In this document: positions 35,277 to 44,350 of the stretch, piece after piece
Position numbering within the stretch: position 1 is the stretch's first letter
Layout of the letters: each line of letters opens with the position of its first letter
NCBI RefSeq assembly: GCF_001310275.1
Contig: NZ_LGYZ01000084.1
Location: 1 to 64,000 of the forward strand
Reading direction: 5' to 3'
From: Nocardia arizonensis
GTDB taxonomy: Bacteria > Actinomycetota > Actinomycetes > Mycobacteriales > Mycobacteriaceae
Length of the DNA stretch: 64,000 bases
Program-made: the position numbers and the translations under genes
The notes under the pieces: generated by a model
The model's input: the letters and a program-made list of their open reading frames with translations, nothing else
The model's database searches: none
Told to the model about the DNA's origin: nothing

Positions 35277-37379
35277 TCACCACCAGCCGGTGATCGCGCC
35301 GATCTGCCTGCCCAGCTCCGGGGCGAGCGAACGGGCGTAACTCGCGGTGAGGTGGTGTTCGTCACGGTAGATGAGGACATTGCCCTCGGCGACCCAGCAG
35401 TGGTCGGGGCGGCACAGCGAGTCCGACAGGTCGAGCGGGTAGACGTTCGGATAGCCGGAGGCGGCGTCCACCGCCGGATTCACGGGATCGAGCGCCATCG
35501 CCCGATCGACTCCGCAACTGAACGCCGTACCTCGGCCGCCGAGGCAGTCGACGGCGCGGTAGAGCACGCCGTCGCGGCGCAGCCGGGGGGTGTCGCGCAT
35601 GGCGAGCACGTCGAGTCCGCGCTCCGACAGCGCCGCCCACACGTCGCGGAACTCCGGCGGCACCTCGTCGCCCGAGCCGTCGACCCGGTAGTAGGTGCCG
35701 AGGGTGAAGACCCAGTCCGGGGGTGAGGCGGCCAGACGCTCGATGACCTCGGTCGACCATTCGCGGCATTCCGGGAACGGCGAATGGGAGTAGGAGGGTT
35801 CATCGGACAGGGTAAGCGGGCACGCCTGCTTGAGGTAGGTGACGATCCTGATGCCGTATCGGCGGGCGAGCACCTCGAAGGCGGGTAGCCAGTGTTCGGA
35901 ATGCGATCCGCCGACCAGGGCGATGGTGCGCGCGGCGGTGGGATCGCCGTACACGCAGGTGCGGACCTCCCGGTCGGGGGTGATGCAGCCGTCCAGGGTG
36001 GGCGCGGGCGCGTCGTTCCAGCCCTCGAGCACGGTGGGGCGCATGGGCGCGGAGGTATAGACCACGCCGGGGACCAGCGCGGCCGCGCCGGGATACTCGG
36101 CCACCTGGAGTACGGGCTGGGGCGCGGCCGGATGGACGGCCAGACTCGCCTGCCAGCCGACCGCCGCGCCGATGACCGCCGCACCCGTCACGCCGACCGC
36201 GGGTATCAGCAGGCGCTGCCGCAGCGCCCGTGCGATCCGCGAGCGCGCGGGGGAGCGTTGGCGCAGTGGCGATTCCACGAAACGCTGTGTCGCGACCGCG
36301 AGTACGAGTGCGATGGCGACGACCAGCGCGCCGTCGGCGAGCCCCGCCGACGCTTCGCCGTATTCGGCGAGATAGAAGATGAGAATGGGCCAATGCCACA
36401 GGTAGAAGGTGTAGGCGACGGTGCCGAGTCCGGTGCAGGGCGCGGTGGACAGTAGCCGATTCACCCAGGAGCGCTGTGCGGCAGCGGTATTCATTCCGGC
36501 CACGATCAACGCCACAGTGGACAGCACCGGATACAGCGCGGCCGGGCCGGGGAACTGGTTGGCGCCGTCGAAGAGGAGGCCGCAGCTCAGGACGCCGAGA
36601 ATGCCGAGCATCGCCGCCAGTACGCGCAGCGGATTCGGCAGGCGCACCGCGGGCGCCAGGACCGCGGGCAGCGCGCCCGCGAGCAGTTCCCACATGCGCG
36701 CGCCGGTGTCGTAGTAGGTCCACGCCTGGTGGCGGCCGACGCCGTCGAGGGCGTACCAGAACGACAGCGCCGCGAGACCGGTCAACAGCAGTGCCAGCGC
36801 CGCTCGCTCGACGCGCGGCGGTATCCGACGGGTGATGCGCAGCCACACCGCGATCAGCAGCAGCATGACCAGGTAGAACTGTCCCTGCACCGACATCGAC
36901 CACAGATGCTGCAAGGGGCTGACGGAGGGATTCGGTGCGAGATAATCCAATTCGGCGTCGGCGAGGAACCAGTTCTGCACGTACAGCGTCGAAGCCAGTG
37001 TCTGCGCGGAGATGTCGCCCCACTGCGTATAGGGCCGTATGGCGACGGTGGTCGCCGCCACCGCCGCCAGGACCACCACGAGCGCGGGCAGCAGTCGGCG
37101 CGCGGTCCGGCGCAGGGTCGCCGCGACGCCGACGACGGCGGCCCGCGCGCCGCGGCGCAGCAGCATGGCGGTGAAGAAGTAGCCCGACAGCACGAGGAAG
37201 ACATCGACACCGCCGGACACCCGGCCCATCCAGACGTGGAACCCGACGACCAGCGCGATCGCGACACCGCGCAATCCGTCCAGGTCGTGGCGATATTCGG
37301 CGGCCGGTTCGCGGGTGCTCGCATCCGTCGGCGCCGCGGTGCGGACGACTCGGACGGCCGCGTCCGGTGACACCGGCAC
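35277..37379 (-). CDS. acyltransferase 3/SGNH-domain membrane protein (OafA type)
   Basis: A 700-residue membrane O-acyltransferase fused to an SGNH-like domain. The N-terminal acyltransferase-3 domain has about ten helices and the family blocks YRHDLDGLRGVAIALVVGFH, GGVDVFLVLSGYFFTAMLLRRG and AYTFYLWHWPILIFYLAEY. The C-terminal extracytoplasmic domain starts after about residue 400 and ends with DEHHLTASYARSLAPEL (catalytic Asp/His block). In block I the usual GDSH is GGSH, so the Asp is replaced while the Ser remains. It probably O-acylates cell-wall glycans. I use the GTG at 37379, 7 nt after AAAGGAG, not the further upstream GTG at 37433. Confidence 0.88.
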   Translation of the reverse strand: MPVSPDAAVRVVRTAAPTDASTREPAAEYRHDLDGLRGVAIALVVGFHVWMGRVSGGVDVFLVLSGYFFTAMLLRRGARAAVVGVAATLRRTARRLLPALVVVLAAVAATTVAIRPYTQWGDISAQTLASTLYVQNWFLADAELDYLAPNPSVSPLQHLWSMSVQGQFYLVMLLLIAVWLRITRRIPPRVERAALALLLTGLAALSFWYALDGVGRHQAWTYYDTGARMWELLAGALPAVLAPAVRLPNPLRVLAAMLGILGVLSCGLLFDGANQFPGPAALYPVLSTVALIVAGMNTAAAQRSWVNRLLSTAPCTGLGTVAYTFYLWHWPILIFYLAEYGEASAGLADGALVVAIALVLAVATQRFVESPLRQRSPARSRIARALRQRLLIPAVGVTGAAVIGAAVGWQASLAVHPAAPQPVLQVAEYPGAAALVPGVVYTSAPMRPTVLEGWNDAPAPTLDGCITPDREVRTCVYGDPTAARTIALVGGSHSEHWLPAFEVLARRYGIRIVTYLKQACPLTLSDEPSYSHSPFPECREWSTEVIERLAASPPDWVFTLGTYYRVDGSGDEVPPEFRDVWAALSERGLDVLAMRDTPRLRRDGVLYRAVDCLGGRGTAFSCGVDRAMALDPVNPAVDAASGYPNVYPLDLSDSLCRPDHCWVAEGNVLIYRDEHHLTASYARSLAPELGRQIGAITGWW

Positions 37380-37703
37380 TGCGCTGCTCCTTTCGCGGTC
37401 CAACTGCGGTGCCGCCCGCGCCTTTTCGGCCACCGCCTGCGGTGCGGCGGCACCGATCTGCCCTCCCGGCGAACGTCGGACGAATGCCGGATGGTCGAAC
37501 AGTAAAGATGCCGGAAACCGACCGTGAGGGCAAAATCACCGTGCACGGCCGTTCGGAGGCAATGCCGCGCCGAACAGTTACGCACCCCAGCCGCCGACAT
37601 GCCGCCTCGGCCGCCGGTCCGATGAGCGAGATCGGTTGAGCAGGCACCGGACCCGCGCCGAGTCCTCGGCGGCCGGATGTGGAATCGGCAGCGGCCGCGC
37701 CGT
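37380..37703. other. 324-bp intergenic stretch between two - strand genes
   Basis: This is the upstream region of the acyltransferase gene. It contains the AAAGGAG site at about 37387-37393 and, further up, alternating GC-rich and AT-richer tracts, but no recognisable gene or operator. Confidence 0.45.
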
Positions 37704-38666
37704 TCAGGCGTCGGCGACCTCGGTGACGAAATCGGCGACCGCGTCCTCGAGCTGTCGCAGTCCGGGATCCTCGATCGGATAGTGTCCGGCGTTCTCCAAC
37801 AGCACCGTGCGCACCGGAACGCGGGTGACCCGCGAGAGGAAGCGGTCGCTCAGGGCCAGCGGCGACCACCGGTCACGGGCGGGCTGGGTCAACAGGATCG
37901 GGCAACGGTCGAAGAGTTCGGGTTCCACCGCGGGCGTGTAGGTGGTGTAGGACGCCAGGAAGCGGGCCGAGGCCCAGTTGCCGCCCGAGGTCCGGTCCCG
38001 GGTCATCACCCGCAGCGCGGCCGGATTCTCGACCAGTGCCGACATCTTCGCGGCCAGGGTCATCGGATAGCGGAAACCCGCCGCGGGGGTCGCGGCCAGC
38101 AGATGCATGAGCGGTATGCCGAGGCGGGAGTGCACGATGTCGTGCGAGGTCCGGTCGCGGACCCGCTGATCGCGTTGGTCGAGGAAGGTCATGCCCACGA
38201 TGCCGCGCACACTGTCCGGCGGCGCGGCGGCGGCGACGTGATAGGCGAGCATGCCACCGGCGCTGAGGCCGTACAGCACGATCGGGCGATCGTCGCGGGA
38301 GCGCTCGAAGGCGAGGTAGTCCACGACCAGGTCGACCCAGTCGGCGTAGGAGGGCACCGTGCGCGGGGCGAGGCGGGTGAGTCCGTAGCCGAGATTGTCC
38401 AACGCGACCGTCTCGAATCCGCGCCGGGCCAGCGGCGCGCCGAGGATGAGGCTCATCTGGCGGCCGTTGGTGCCGACGCCGTGATGCAGTACCACCTTGG
38501 CCTTCGCCTCGGGGTTGCGATACCGGTCCAGGTGCACGGTATTGCCGCGCCACTCCCAGAAATCCTCGACCGGGGCGGTCGTCTCGTCCAGACGCAATCG
38601 GGCGGGCAGGAAGCGCTGAAGAGCGCGCCAGTCCGATTGGTCGCGGTAGTACAGGGGCTTATCCAC
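37704..38666 (-). CDS. alpha/beta hydrolase
   Basis: A 320-residue alpha/beta hydrolase. The oxyanion HHGVGTNGRQ, nucleophile elbow GLSAGGMLAY, acidic residue region LLTQPARDRWSPLAL and catalytic His in LENAGHYPIEDPG are all present. It resembles lysophospholipase/haloperoxidase-type serine hydrolases; substrate unknown. The start is GTG at 38666 (VDKPLYYRDQ) with GAGAGGA upstream. It lies downstream of another hydrolase on the same strand with a 125-bp gap. Confidence 0.88.
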   Translation of the reverse strand: MDKPLYYRDQSDWRALQRFLPARLRLDETTAPVEDFWEWRGNTVHLDRYRNPEAKAKVVLHHGVGTNGRQMSLILGAPLARRGFETVALDNLGYGLTRLAPRTVPSYADWVDLVVDYLAFERSRDDRPIVLYGLSAGGMLAYHVAAAAPPDSVRGIVGMTFLDQRDQRVRDRTSHDIVHSRLGIPLMHLLAATPAAGFRYPMTLAAKMSALVENPAALRVMTRDRTSGGNWASARFLASYTTYTPAVEPELFDRCPILLTQPARDRWSPLALSDRFLSRVTRVPVRTVLLENAGHYPIEDPGLRQLEDAVADFVTEVADA

Positions 38667-38791
38667 GGCGCTGTTGTCCTCTCCGCATCCGCAGGACCTC
38701 CGACAAAGGTCGACACTAGGTGTTCGCCATACGGATGCCGAACGTATCGCCGCCGTGCCGCGGTGGTCGATTCGGCAACGATTTCGCCGGC

Positions 38792-39850
38792 TCAGAACTC
38801 CGGTGCGGAGGCGCCGCGCGCCGTTGCCACCGTCTCGGCGAGCAGTGCGCCGATCTCGGTGACGGCGGGGGCGAAGGCGAGCACGTTGTTGAAGAAGCCG
38901 TGCATGTAGCCGTCGAAGCGGCGCAGTGTGACCGGTACGCCATCCGAGCGCAGCGTGTGCGCGTACGCCTCGCCCTCGTCGCGCAGCGGGTCGAAGCCTG
39001 CGGTCACGACGAGCGCGGGCGGATGGCCCGCGGTCGTCTCCGCCCGCAGGGGCGACACGTCGGGCCGGGCGCGGTCGAGTTCGGGCGGCAGGAAGCAGCG
39101 ATCGAAGAAGTCGATATCGGCGCGGGGGAGTGCGACGCCGTCGGCGAACAGCGTGCGGGAGGGGGACGCGCCGGTCAGATCGGTGGGCGGGTAGATCAGC
39201 AGTTGGCACAGCGGCGTGGGTGCGCCGTCGCGGCGCAAACGGTGGCACACCAGCGCGGCCAGATAGCCACCCGCGCTGTCGCCGCCGATTCCGATGCGAT
39301 CGGGCGCGGGACCGAATTCGCTCGCCCGCGCGAGGATGTCGCGGAAGGCGGCCTCGGCGTCGTCCACCGCGGCGGGATACCGGTGTTCGGGCGCGAGGCG
39401 GTATTCGACGGAGACGATGGTCAGCCGCGAGGCGGCGGCCAGTGCCCGGCAGCATCCGTCGTGGGTGTCGATATCGCCGAAAACCCATCCGCCGCCGTGG
39501 AAATAGACCAGTGCCGCGGTGGTATCGCCGGGATCGTAGACCCGGGCGCGCAGCGGACCGGAGGCGCCCGCGACGGTGATGTCGGTGACCGACATCGGTA
39601 TCGGCCGTCCGGCCCCGATGGCCGCCATGCGCCGCGCACCGGCGCGCATTCGCGCGGGTGAGTGCACCGGATCCAATGGCGTGCGGGGCAGCGCGCGGGT
39701 GATCCGCGACAGCAGTTGGGCGTCGAGATCGAGTTCGAGTCCGTCGCGGCGCACCGCCGGACCCGCGAGCGCCCGCTTGACCGAACGCGGCAGACGCAGC
39801 AGTCCGCGCACCGCGGCTGCCGCCGCCCGGACACCCCGATCCTGTGCCAC
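38792..39850 (-). CDS. alpha/beta hydrolase of the hormone-sensitive lipase (LipN/LipH) type
   Basis: A 352-residue esterase. The HSL-family oxyanion motif YFHGGGWVFGD, the nucleophile elbow IGIGGDSAGGYLAAL, DPLRDEGEAYA (acid) and YMHGFFN (His) are all visible. An approximately 60-residue N-terminal cap includes DLDAQLLSRITRALPRTPLDPV. It probably hydrolyses short- to medium-chain acyl esters. GTG at 39850 with GAGG upstream is my choice; the open frame extends further but is arginine-rich. Confidence 0.9.
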   Translation of the reverse strand: MAQDRGVRAAAAAVRGLLRLPRSVKRALAGPAVRRDGLELDLDAQLLSRITRALPRTPLDPVHSPARMRAGARRMAAIGAGRPIPMSVTDITVAGASGPLRARVYDPGDTTAALVYFHGGGWVFGDIDTHDGCCRALAAASRLTIVSVEYRLAPEHRYPAAVDDAEAAFRDILARASEFGPAPDRIGIGGDSAGGYLAALVCHRLRRDGAPTPLCQLLIYPPTDLTGASPSRTLFADGVALPRADIDFFDRCFLPPELDRARPDVSPLRAETTAGHPPALVVTAGFDPLRDEGEAYAHTLRSDGVPVTLRRFDGYMHGFFNNVLAFAPAVTEIGALLAETVATARGASAPEF

Positions 39851-39942
39851 TCTCGCACCTCGCTCTCCACGACGCGTCGACCGGAGATCGCGTACCACGG
39901 TGGCCGTGGCGCCCGGCCCCGCCCCGGCCGGGCTCGGATGGC

Positions 39943-40335
39943 TCAGGCGGCGAGCGCGGCGCCGAGGGCGAACTCGTGGGCGAGGATACCCCGCCGGAAG
40001 GCGTCCATCTCGGCGTGATCGAACAGGAACTCCACCCCGGGCGCCGGGTGATCGGCGCCCGCGCGCATGGCGTACATACCGTCCGCGCGCCGGGTCACCG
40101 ACAGGTGGTCGGTGACCGTGCGGCCCGCGCGCACCGCGTGCTGGAAATCGTCGAACTGATCGTCGGTGAGCACGATGAGTTGGTCGTGCGGGACGCACCC
40201 GGTGGGTTCGGGCAGTTTGTCGTCGCGTATGGCGGTGTAACCGTCGACGCGGGCGATCGTGACACAGTTCTGGCTGGGCGAGCTTGCCGAGGCTTTCTTG
40301 AATCCACCGAGGGTGAATTCCGGCAGCTGCTGCAT
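39943..40335 (-). CDS. DUF397-domain protein (long form)
   Basis: A 130-residue protein. The N-terminal DUF397 segment is GGFKKASASSPSQNCVTIARVDGYTAIRDDKLPEP...LIVLTDDQFDDFQHAVRAG. It is followed by an approximately 50-residue extension with VTRRADGMYAMRAGADHPAPGVEFLFDHAEMDAFRRGILAHEFALG, which reads like a partial second copy (the DAFRRGI element). It is the last gene of a three-gene operon behind a methyltransferase and an XRE/DUF5753 regulator. ATG at 40335 with AAAGGA upstream. Confidence 0.88.
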   Translation of the reverse strand: MQQLPEFTLGGFKKASASSPSQNCVTIARVDGYTAIRDDKLPEPTGCVPHDQLIVLTDDQFDDFQHAVRAGRTVTDHLSVTRRADGMYAMRAGADHPAPGVEFLFDHAEMDAFRRGILAHEFALGAALAA

Positions 40336-40374
40336 GGTGTTTCCTTTCCGGCGGGGTGGAGCGAGCGGACCGGG

Positions 40375-41223
40375 CTAGCTGCCCTGATCCGCCGTTGTCG
40401 GCTTGCGGCCGATAGCTGCGAAGTTACAACGGCGTGCGGGATCCTGCGGATCGACGGTGCCCTGCTCGTCGGGTCGCCAATCGGGCGCGAAGACCACACC
40501 CGGGTCGACAAGGTCGAGGCCCTCGAAGAATCGGGTGAATTCCTCTCGGTTTCGCGGGGTGATGGGGTCGGCGGTCTGTTGGTAGAGGGTGTTCGCCTCG
40601 ACCAGGCGATCGAGGATGGCGGGCGGCGCCTCGGACATGGAGGCGTGGCTGAGCGCGATGTAGCTGCCCTCGGGCAAACTATCGCGCAGCCTGGCGATGA
40701 GTTCGTGCGGCTTGTCTTCGTTGGACAGGAACGGCAGCACGCTGACGATGAGCAGCCCGATGGGGGCCGAGAAGTCCAGCAGTCGCCGGGTCTCGGGGTG
40801 GTCGAGGATGTGCCCGGGCACGCGCAGGTCGCCCTCGATGATGGCGGTGTTGTCGAGCGCGTTCTGGGCGGCCAGCAGGTCGTGGGCGCGGTCGACGGCC
40901 TCGAGATCGAGGTCGACGTAGACCACCCGTGCGTCCGGCACGCTCGCGCGCGCCACATCGTGGGTGTTTCCGCCGGTCGGCAGGCCCGAACCGATGTCGA
41001 GGAACTGCCGGATGCCCTGGGAGGTCATGAAATTCACGGCCCGGCGTAGGAAATTGCGGTTGTGGTGGGCCCATTCGTCGGCCCACGGGACCAGCTCGAA
41101 CATGCGTTCGGCGAAGACCGCGTCGGAATCGAAGATCGGTTCGCTGGTGAGGTAGTAGTGGTAGATGCGCGCGCTGCTGGGCACGCGGGGGTCCGTCTCG
41201 CGTGGGACGAATTCCTCGGCCAT
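40375..41223 (-). CDS. SAM-dependent methyltransferase (PF04672/DUF574 type)
   Basis: A 282-residue methyltransferase of the actinobacterial PF04672 family. Conserved blocks are PSSARIYHYYLTSEPIFDSDAVFAERMFELVPWADEWAHHNRNFLRRAVNFM, the SAM motif FLDIGSGLPTGGNTHDVA, VVYVDLDLEAV and IIEGDLRVPGHIL. Substrate unknown. It lies between the XRE regulator and the DUF397 gene with gaps under 40 nt. ATG at 41223 behind AGGAG; a GTG at 41241 is a weaker choice. Confidence 0.92.
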   Translation of the reverse strand: MAEEFVPRETDPRVPSSARIYHYYLTSEPIFDSDAVFAERMFELVPWADEWAHHNRNFLRRAVNFMTSQGIRQFLDIGSGLPTGGNTHDVARASVPDARVVYVDLDLEAVDRAHDLLAAQNALDNTAIIEGDLRVPGHILDHPETRRLLDFSAPIGLLIVSVLPFLSNEDKPHELIARLRDSLPEGSYIALSHASMSEAPPAILDRLVEANTLYQQTADPITPRNREEFTRFFEGLDLVDPGVVFAPDWRPDEQGTVDPQDPARRCNFAAIGRKPTTADQGS

Positions 41224-41261
41224 TGAGAACTCCTGTGTCACTGGTGGTTACGGCGGGATGG

Positions 41262-42146
41262 TCAGCGGGTCTTGCGGCGGAAGGTGCGCGCGACATTCGC
41301 GCAGAACTCCCGGGAGTCGGCCGGACTGAGCGCGGCGGCGGTCAGGCGCGCCCACACCAGTTCCCGCGCGGCCAGGTCGGGTTTGTCATCGCTGTAGCGC
41401 AGGGCGCCTTGCGATTCGGTGACGACGATGTCGAGATCGCCCGCCGCGCCCGGCGACGGCACGCGGAACATGGCGAAGCGGTCCTCCATGCCCGCGCCGT
41501 GCACCCGCACCGAGAACGGCAGCACCTGGAGTTGGACATTGGGTTGCAGTGACAGTGTCTGAAGATGCTCGAGCTGTTCGAGCATCACCGACCGCGGTCC
41601 TTGTTCGCGGCGCAGACAGGATTCGGACAGGATCGCGTGGTAGATGAGCTGGGTGCTCGGTTTGTTCAGTACTTCCTGACGGGCCAGTCGGGCTTGGACC
41701 TCGTCGTCGACGGTGACGCCGGGGCGTTCGCCCGCGGCCTCGTGCAGGGCGTGGATGTAGGACCGGCACTGGACGAGTCCGGGAATGATCTCGGCCTCGG
41801 TGACCCGGATGAGCGAAGAGTGGTCCTCCAGATCGACCAATAGTCGCAGGTTCTCCGCGTACGCGGCCCGGACGCCGGTGTCCCAGTAGCCGCGCTTGTG
41901 ATTGTCGCGGCGTAGTTCACGTAGGTTGTCCAGGTACTGCGGATCATCGAATCCCAGTCGTGCGGCGAGGAGTTCGAGATCTCCGACGGTGATCGCGCCC
42001 ACGCCGTTGATCAGGCCGGCGATCCGGCTCTGCGTGGTCTCGATGAGTTTCGCGGCTTCGGCCTGACTCACTCCCGCCGTGGCGATCATGTGGGCGATCT
42101 CGCGTCCTAGCAGCAGTTTTCGTGCCGTGCGCAACGGTGCTCCCAT
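41262..42146 (-). CDS. XRE-family regulator with DUF5753 domain
   Basis: A 294-residue regulator. The N-terminal HTH reads REIAHMIATAGVSQAEAAKLIETTQSRIAGLINGVGAITVGDLELLAARLGF. DUF5753 follows, with VTEAEIIPGLVQCRSYIHALHEAAGE, ARLARQEVL and FRVPSPGAAGDLDIVVTESQGALRYSD. It heads the operon with the methyltransferase and DUF397 genes and is divergent from the 42312 operon, so it likely controls both. ATG at 42146. Confidence 0.92.
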   Translation of the reverse strand: MGAPLRTARKLLLGREIAHMIATAGVSQAEAAKLIETTQSRIAGLINGVGAITVGDLELLAARLGFDDPQYLDNLRELRRDNHKRGYWDTGVRAAYAENLRLLVDLEDHSSLIRVTEAEIIPGLVQCRSYIHALHEAAGERPGVTVDDEVQARLARQEVLNKPSTQLIYHAILSESCLRREQGPRSVMLEQLEHLQTLSLQPNVQLQVLPFSVRVHGAGMEDRFAMFRVPSPGAAGDLDIVVTESQGALRYSDDKPDLAARELVWARLTAAALSPADSREFCANVARTFRRKTR

Positions 42147-42311
42147 GCGCTCAGCCTATCCCGGCGCCCTGATCGACAGGCCTCACTACTGCAATCCCTC
42201 TATGCGAAAAATGATAATCGAGCTATGATCCGTAATGTCGACGATATCACCACACGATGCGTGGAGTACACGGATCAGAGTGATTTCCCCTACTGGTCCA
42301 AGAGGTCTCGG

Positions 42312-42830
42312 GTGACAGCCAGCGTGCGAATAGAACCACCGCACCGTGCGAGCGCAATGCCGTGCCCACCGCGGCGTCGCAGGCCGACCGCCGACCTGGC
42401 GGCGGTGCTGCCGTTGCGCGAATCCTGTGAACAGCGATGCCGCCGCTACGGCAGGCTCGACCTGCCGGTGGAATACGACCGGGTGCGCGGGCGGATACTG
42501 CTCGACGGTGACGACGTGCGCATCTGTTCGGTGGTGATGCCCTCATGGCTCGGCGTGACCGTGGTGATGTCGGGCAGCGCGCCGTGCGGGCCGGTCGTCT
42601 ACGACGCTCGCGCCCGGACGTGTGCGTTCCTCACCGGTTCACCACGGTGGTCGGATCACATGGTCCTCGACGCGGGCCCCGATCGAGGCGTCGGAATCGG
42701 CGGACTCTGCGTCCTGCCCTCGCCGGCGGACGAGTCCTCGGGTGTACGTCGGTGGCTCATTCCACCCCGGGACGGGTATGTTCCCCCCATGCATCTGGTA
42801 TTGGCCGCGGTCCGACAGGCCCGTCGATGA
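42312..42830 (+). CDS. hypothetical protein
   Basis: A 172-residue protein I do not recognise. It starts with RRRRPTADLAAVLPLRESCEQRCRRYGRLDLPVEYDRVRGRILLDGDDVRICSVVMPSWLGV and ends in GYVPPMHLVLAAVRQARR; the middle has hydrophobic strands but no catalytic motif. GTG at 42312 has GAGG six nt upstream; an ATG at 42225 would add 29 residues. It overlaps the next gene by 4 nt and is divergent from the XRE-methyltransferase-DUF397 operon. Confidence 0.7.
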   Translation: MTASVRIEPPHRASAMPCPPRRRRPTADLAAVLPLRESCEQRCRRYGRLDLPVEYDRVRGRILLDGDDVRICSVVMPSWLGVTVVMSGSAPCGPVVYDARARTCAFLTGSPRWSDHMVLDAGPDRGVGIGGLCVLPSPADESSGVRRWLIPPRDGYVPPMHLVLAAVRQARR

Positions 42831-43366
42831 GCGGATCCGTACTCGGTCGCCTACACGGCACCCGGGCGACGGACGGCGCCGTCAGCGGCCCCCTGCTGTC
42901 CCCCCGGGAGTTGATCGCGGCGATCGCCGGACATATCGAGGGCCTTTCCCCGATGGTGGCCTGGGCCCGTGAGCTGGGCGACCTGCACGCCAGCCTGCTG
43001 CCCGGCGATCCGGATCGCCGCCCCGAGGGCTTCGACCCCGCCGATGTGCACACCGAGACCGCCCGGATCATCGCCAAGATCGACACCTGGGCCGCCGCCC
43101 ACCTGCCCCGCATACCGCACGCCCGCCTGCATTCGCACACTCTCGGGCAAGTCGTCAGCCATGTCGCCGAGACCTTCGCCACCGCGTGGTGGACGGTGCG
43201 CCACAGCGACGACGAGGAAGTCCGCCACCACGCCTGGACCCGGCTCGGCGAGATACGCGAGAGCTACGCCGCACTCGTCGCCGATCTCGAGGCGAAACGG
43301 GTGCGGTTGCCCGCCGCGCCGCAGTCGGACGCGCCCGTCTCCGTGAGTGCCCCCGTATCCCGCTGA
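42827..43366 (+). CDS. DUF4254-like protein
   Basis: A 179-residue all-helical protein. LLSPRELIAAIAGHIEGLSPMVAWARELGDLHAS, TARIIAKIDTWAAAHLP and the C-terminal RLGEIRESYAALVADLEAKRVRLP follow the pattern of DUF4254 proteins, which often neighbour actinobacterial accessory loci. Assignment is from recalled pattern only. ATG at 42827 overlaps the previous stop (ATGA). Function unknown. Confidence 0.7.
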   Translation: MSGSVLGRLHGTRATDGAVSGPLLSPRELIAAIAGHIEGLSPMVAWARELGDLHASLLPGDPDRRPEGFDPADVHTETARIIAKIDTWAAAHLPRIPHARLHSHTLGQVVSHVAETFATAWWTVRHSDDEEVRHHAWTRLGEIRESYAALVADLEAKRVRLPAAPQSDAPVSVSAPVSR

Positions 43367-43505
43367 TCTCCCCGTTGCGCCGCCCTTCGTGATCTCGATC
43401 ACCACGGTTGTACCCTGGGAATCGTACCCGGCTCTACCGTTTTCTTGCGTTGATCATCCGTCTGCACCGGTCCTCGCGGCCGGTATTCGAAGGGGGCAAG
43501 AGCGT

Positions 43506-44297
43506 ATGCTGAACAATTCCCCGCACATCCAGAACCTGCGATTGGAGGACGGCAGAACAGTCGCCTGCACCAGTCCGGCCGAGGCGCGCATGTTGTGGAA
43601 CGAGATGTCGACCGAAGGTTTCTACCGCCGTGCCGCGGCGCAATTGCGTACGGGAGACGTCGTGCTCGACATCGGCGCCAATATCGGCCTCAGCGCCATG
43701 ATGTTCGCCGACACCTGCCCCGGCGCCACGGTTATCGCCGCCGAACCGGCCCCGCTGACCTTCGACTGTCTGTCCCGCAACGCGACCACCCATGTCGCGC
43801 GCTGTATTCCTCTGCGCACGGCGGTCGGCGCCGAGCCCGGCGTCCGACAGTTCACCTGGTATCCGCGGGCCTCGGCCAATTCCGGCTTCTACGCCGATCG
43901 CGAGGCCGACGACGAGGCGACCAAGATCTTCTTGCGCAACAGCGGATTGCAGGACGAGGCCATCGATCTGATCACCGAGGGTCTGCACGACGGCGAACGC
44001 ATCGACGTCGAGGTCGTCACGGTCTCGGGACTGCTCGCCGCGCACGCCGCGCACAGCGAGGTCGGCGTGCTCAAGGTCGATGTCGAGCGAGCGGAGCTGG
44101 AAGTGCTGCACGGCATCTCCGAAACCGATTGGCCGCGAATCCGTTCGGTGGTCGCCGAGGTGCACGACACCGACGGCCGCCTCGCCGAATTCTGCGAACT
44201 GCTGTCCGCGCACGGCCTCACGGCCGAGACCCGCCAGGATCCGAGTCTGGCGGGCACCGAATTACACGAGGTGATCGCTGTTCGCGCGAATATCTGA
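43506..44297 (+). CDS. FkbM-family methyltransferase
   Basis: A 263-residue FkbM-type SAM methyltransferase. The SAM motif VVLDIGANIGLSAMMFADTCPGATVIAAEPAPLTFDCLSRN is at about 54-95, and VGVLKVDVERAELEVLHGI is the characteristic FkbM post-motif. The family O-methylates natural products and sugars; the target is unknown. ATG at 43506 behind AGGGGG. About 140 bp separate it from the DUF4254 gene, so it may have its own promoter. Confidence 0.9.
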   Translation: MLNNSPHIQNLRLEDGRTVACTSPAEARMLWNEMSTEGFYRRAAAQLRTGDVVLDIGANIGLSAMMFADTCPGATVIAAEPAPLTFDCLSRNATTHVARCIPLRTAVGAEPGVRQFTWYPRASANSGFYADREADDEATKIFLRNSGLQDEAIDLITEGLHDGERIDVEVVTVSGLLAAHAAHSEVGVLKVDVERAELEVLHGISETDWPRIRSVVAEVHDTDGRLAEFCELLSAHGLTAETRQDPSLAGTELHEVIAVRANI

Positions 44298-44311
44298 CCG
44301 CGCGGGCGAGG

Positions 44312-44343
44312 CCGCGTATCCCGCGGCGGGGCGGGATACGCGG
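44312..44343. terminator. bidirectional hairpin between fkbM-type gene and amidase
   Basis: A perfect 13-bp stem, CCGCGTATCCCGC at 44312-44324 and GCGGGATACGCGG at 44331-44343, with a 6-nt loop, lies between convergent stops at 44297 and 44351. Confidence 0.8.
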
Positions 44344-44350
44344 GGCCGCG

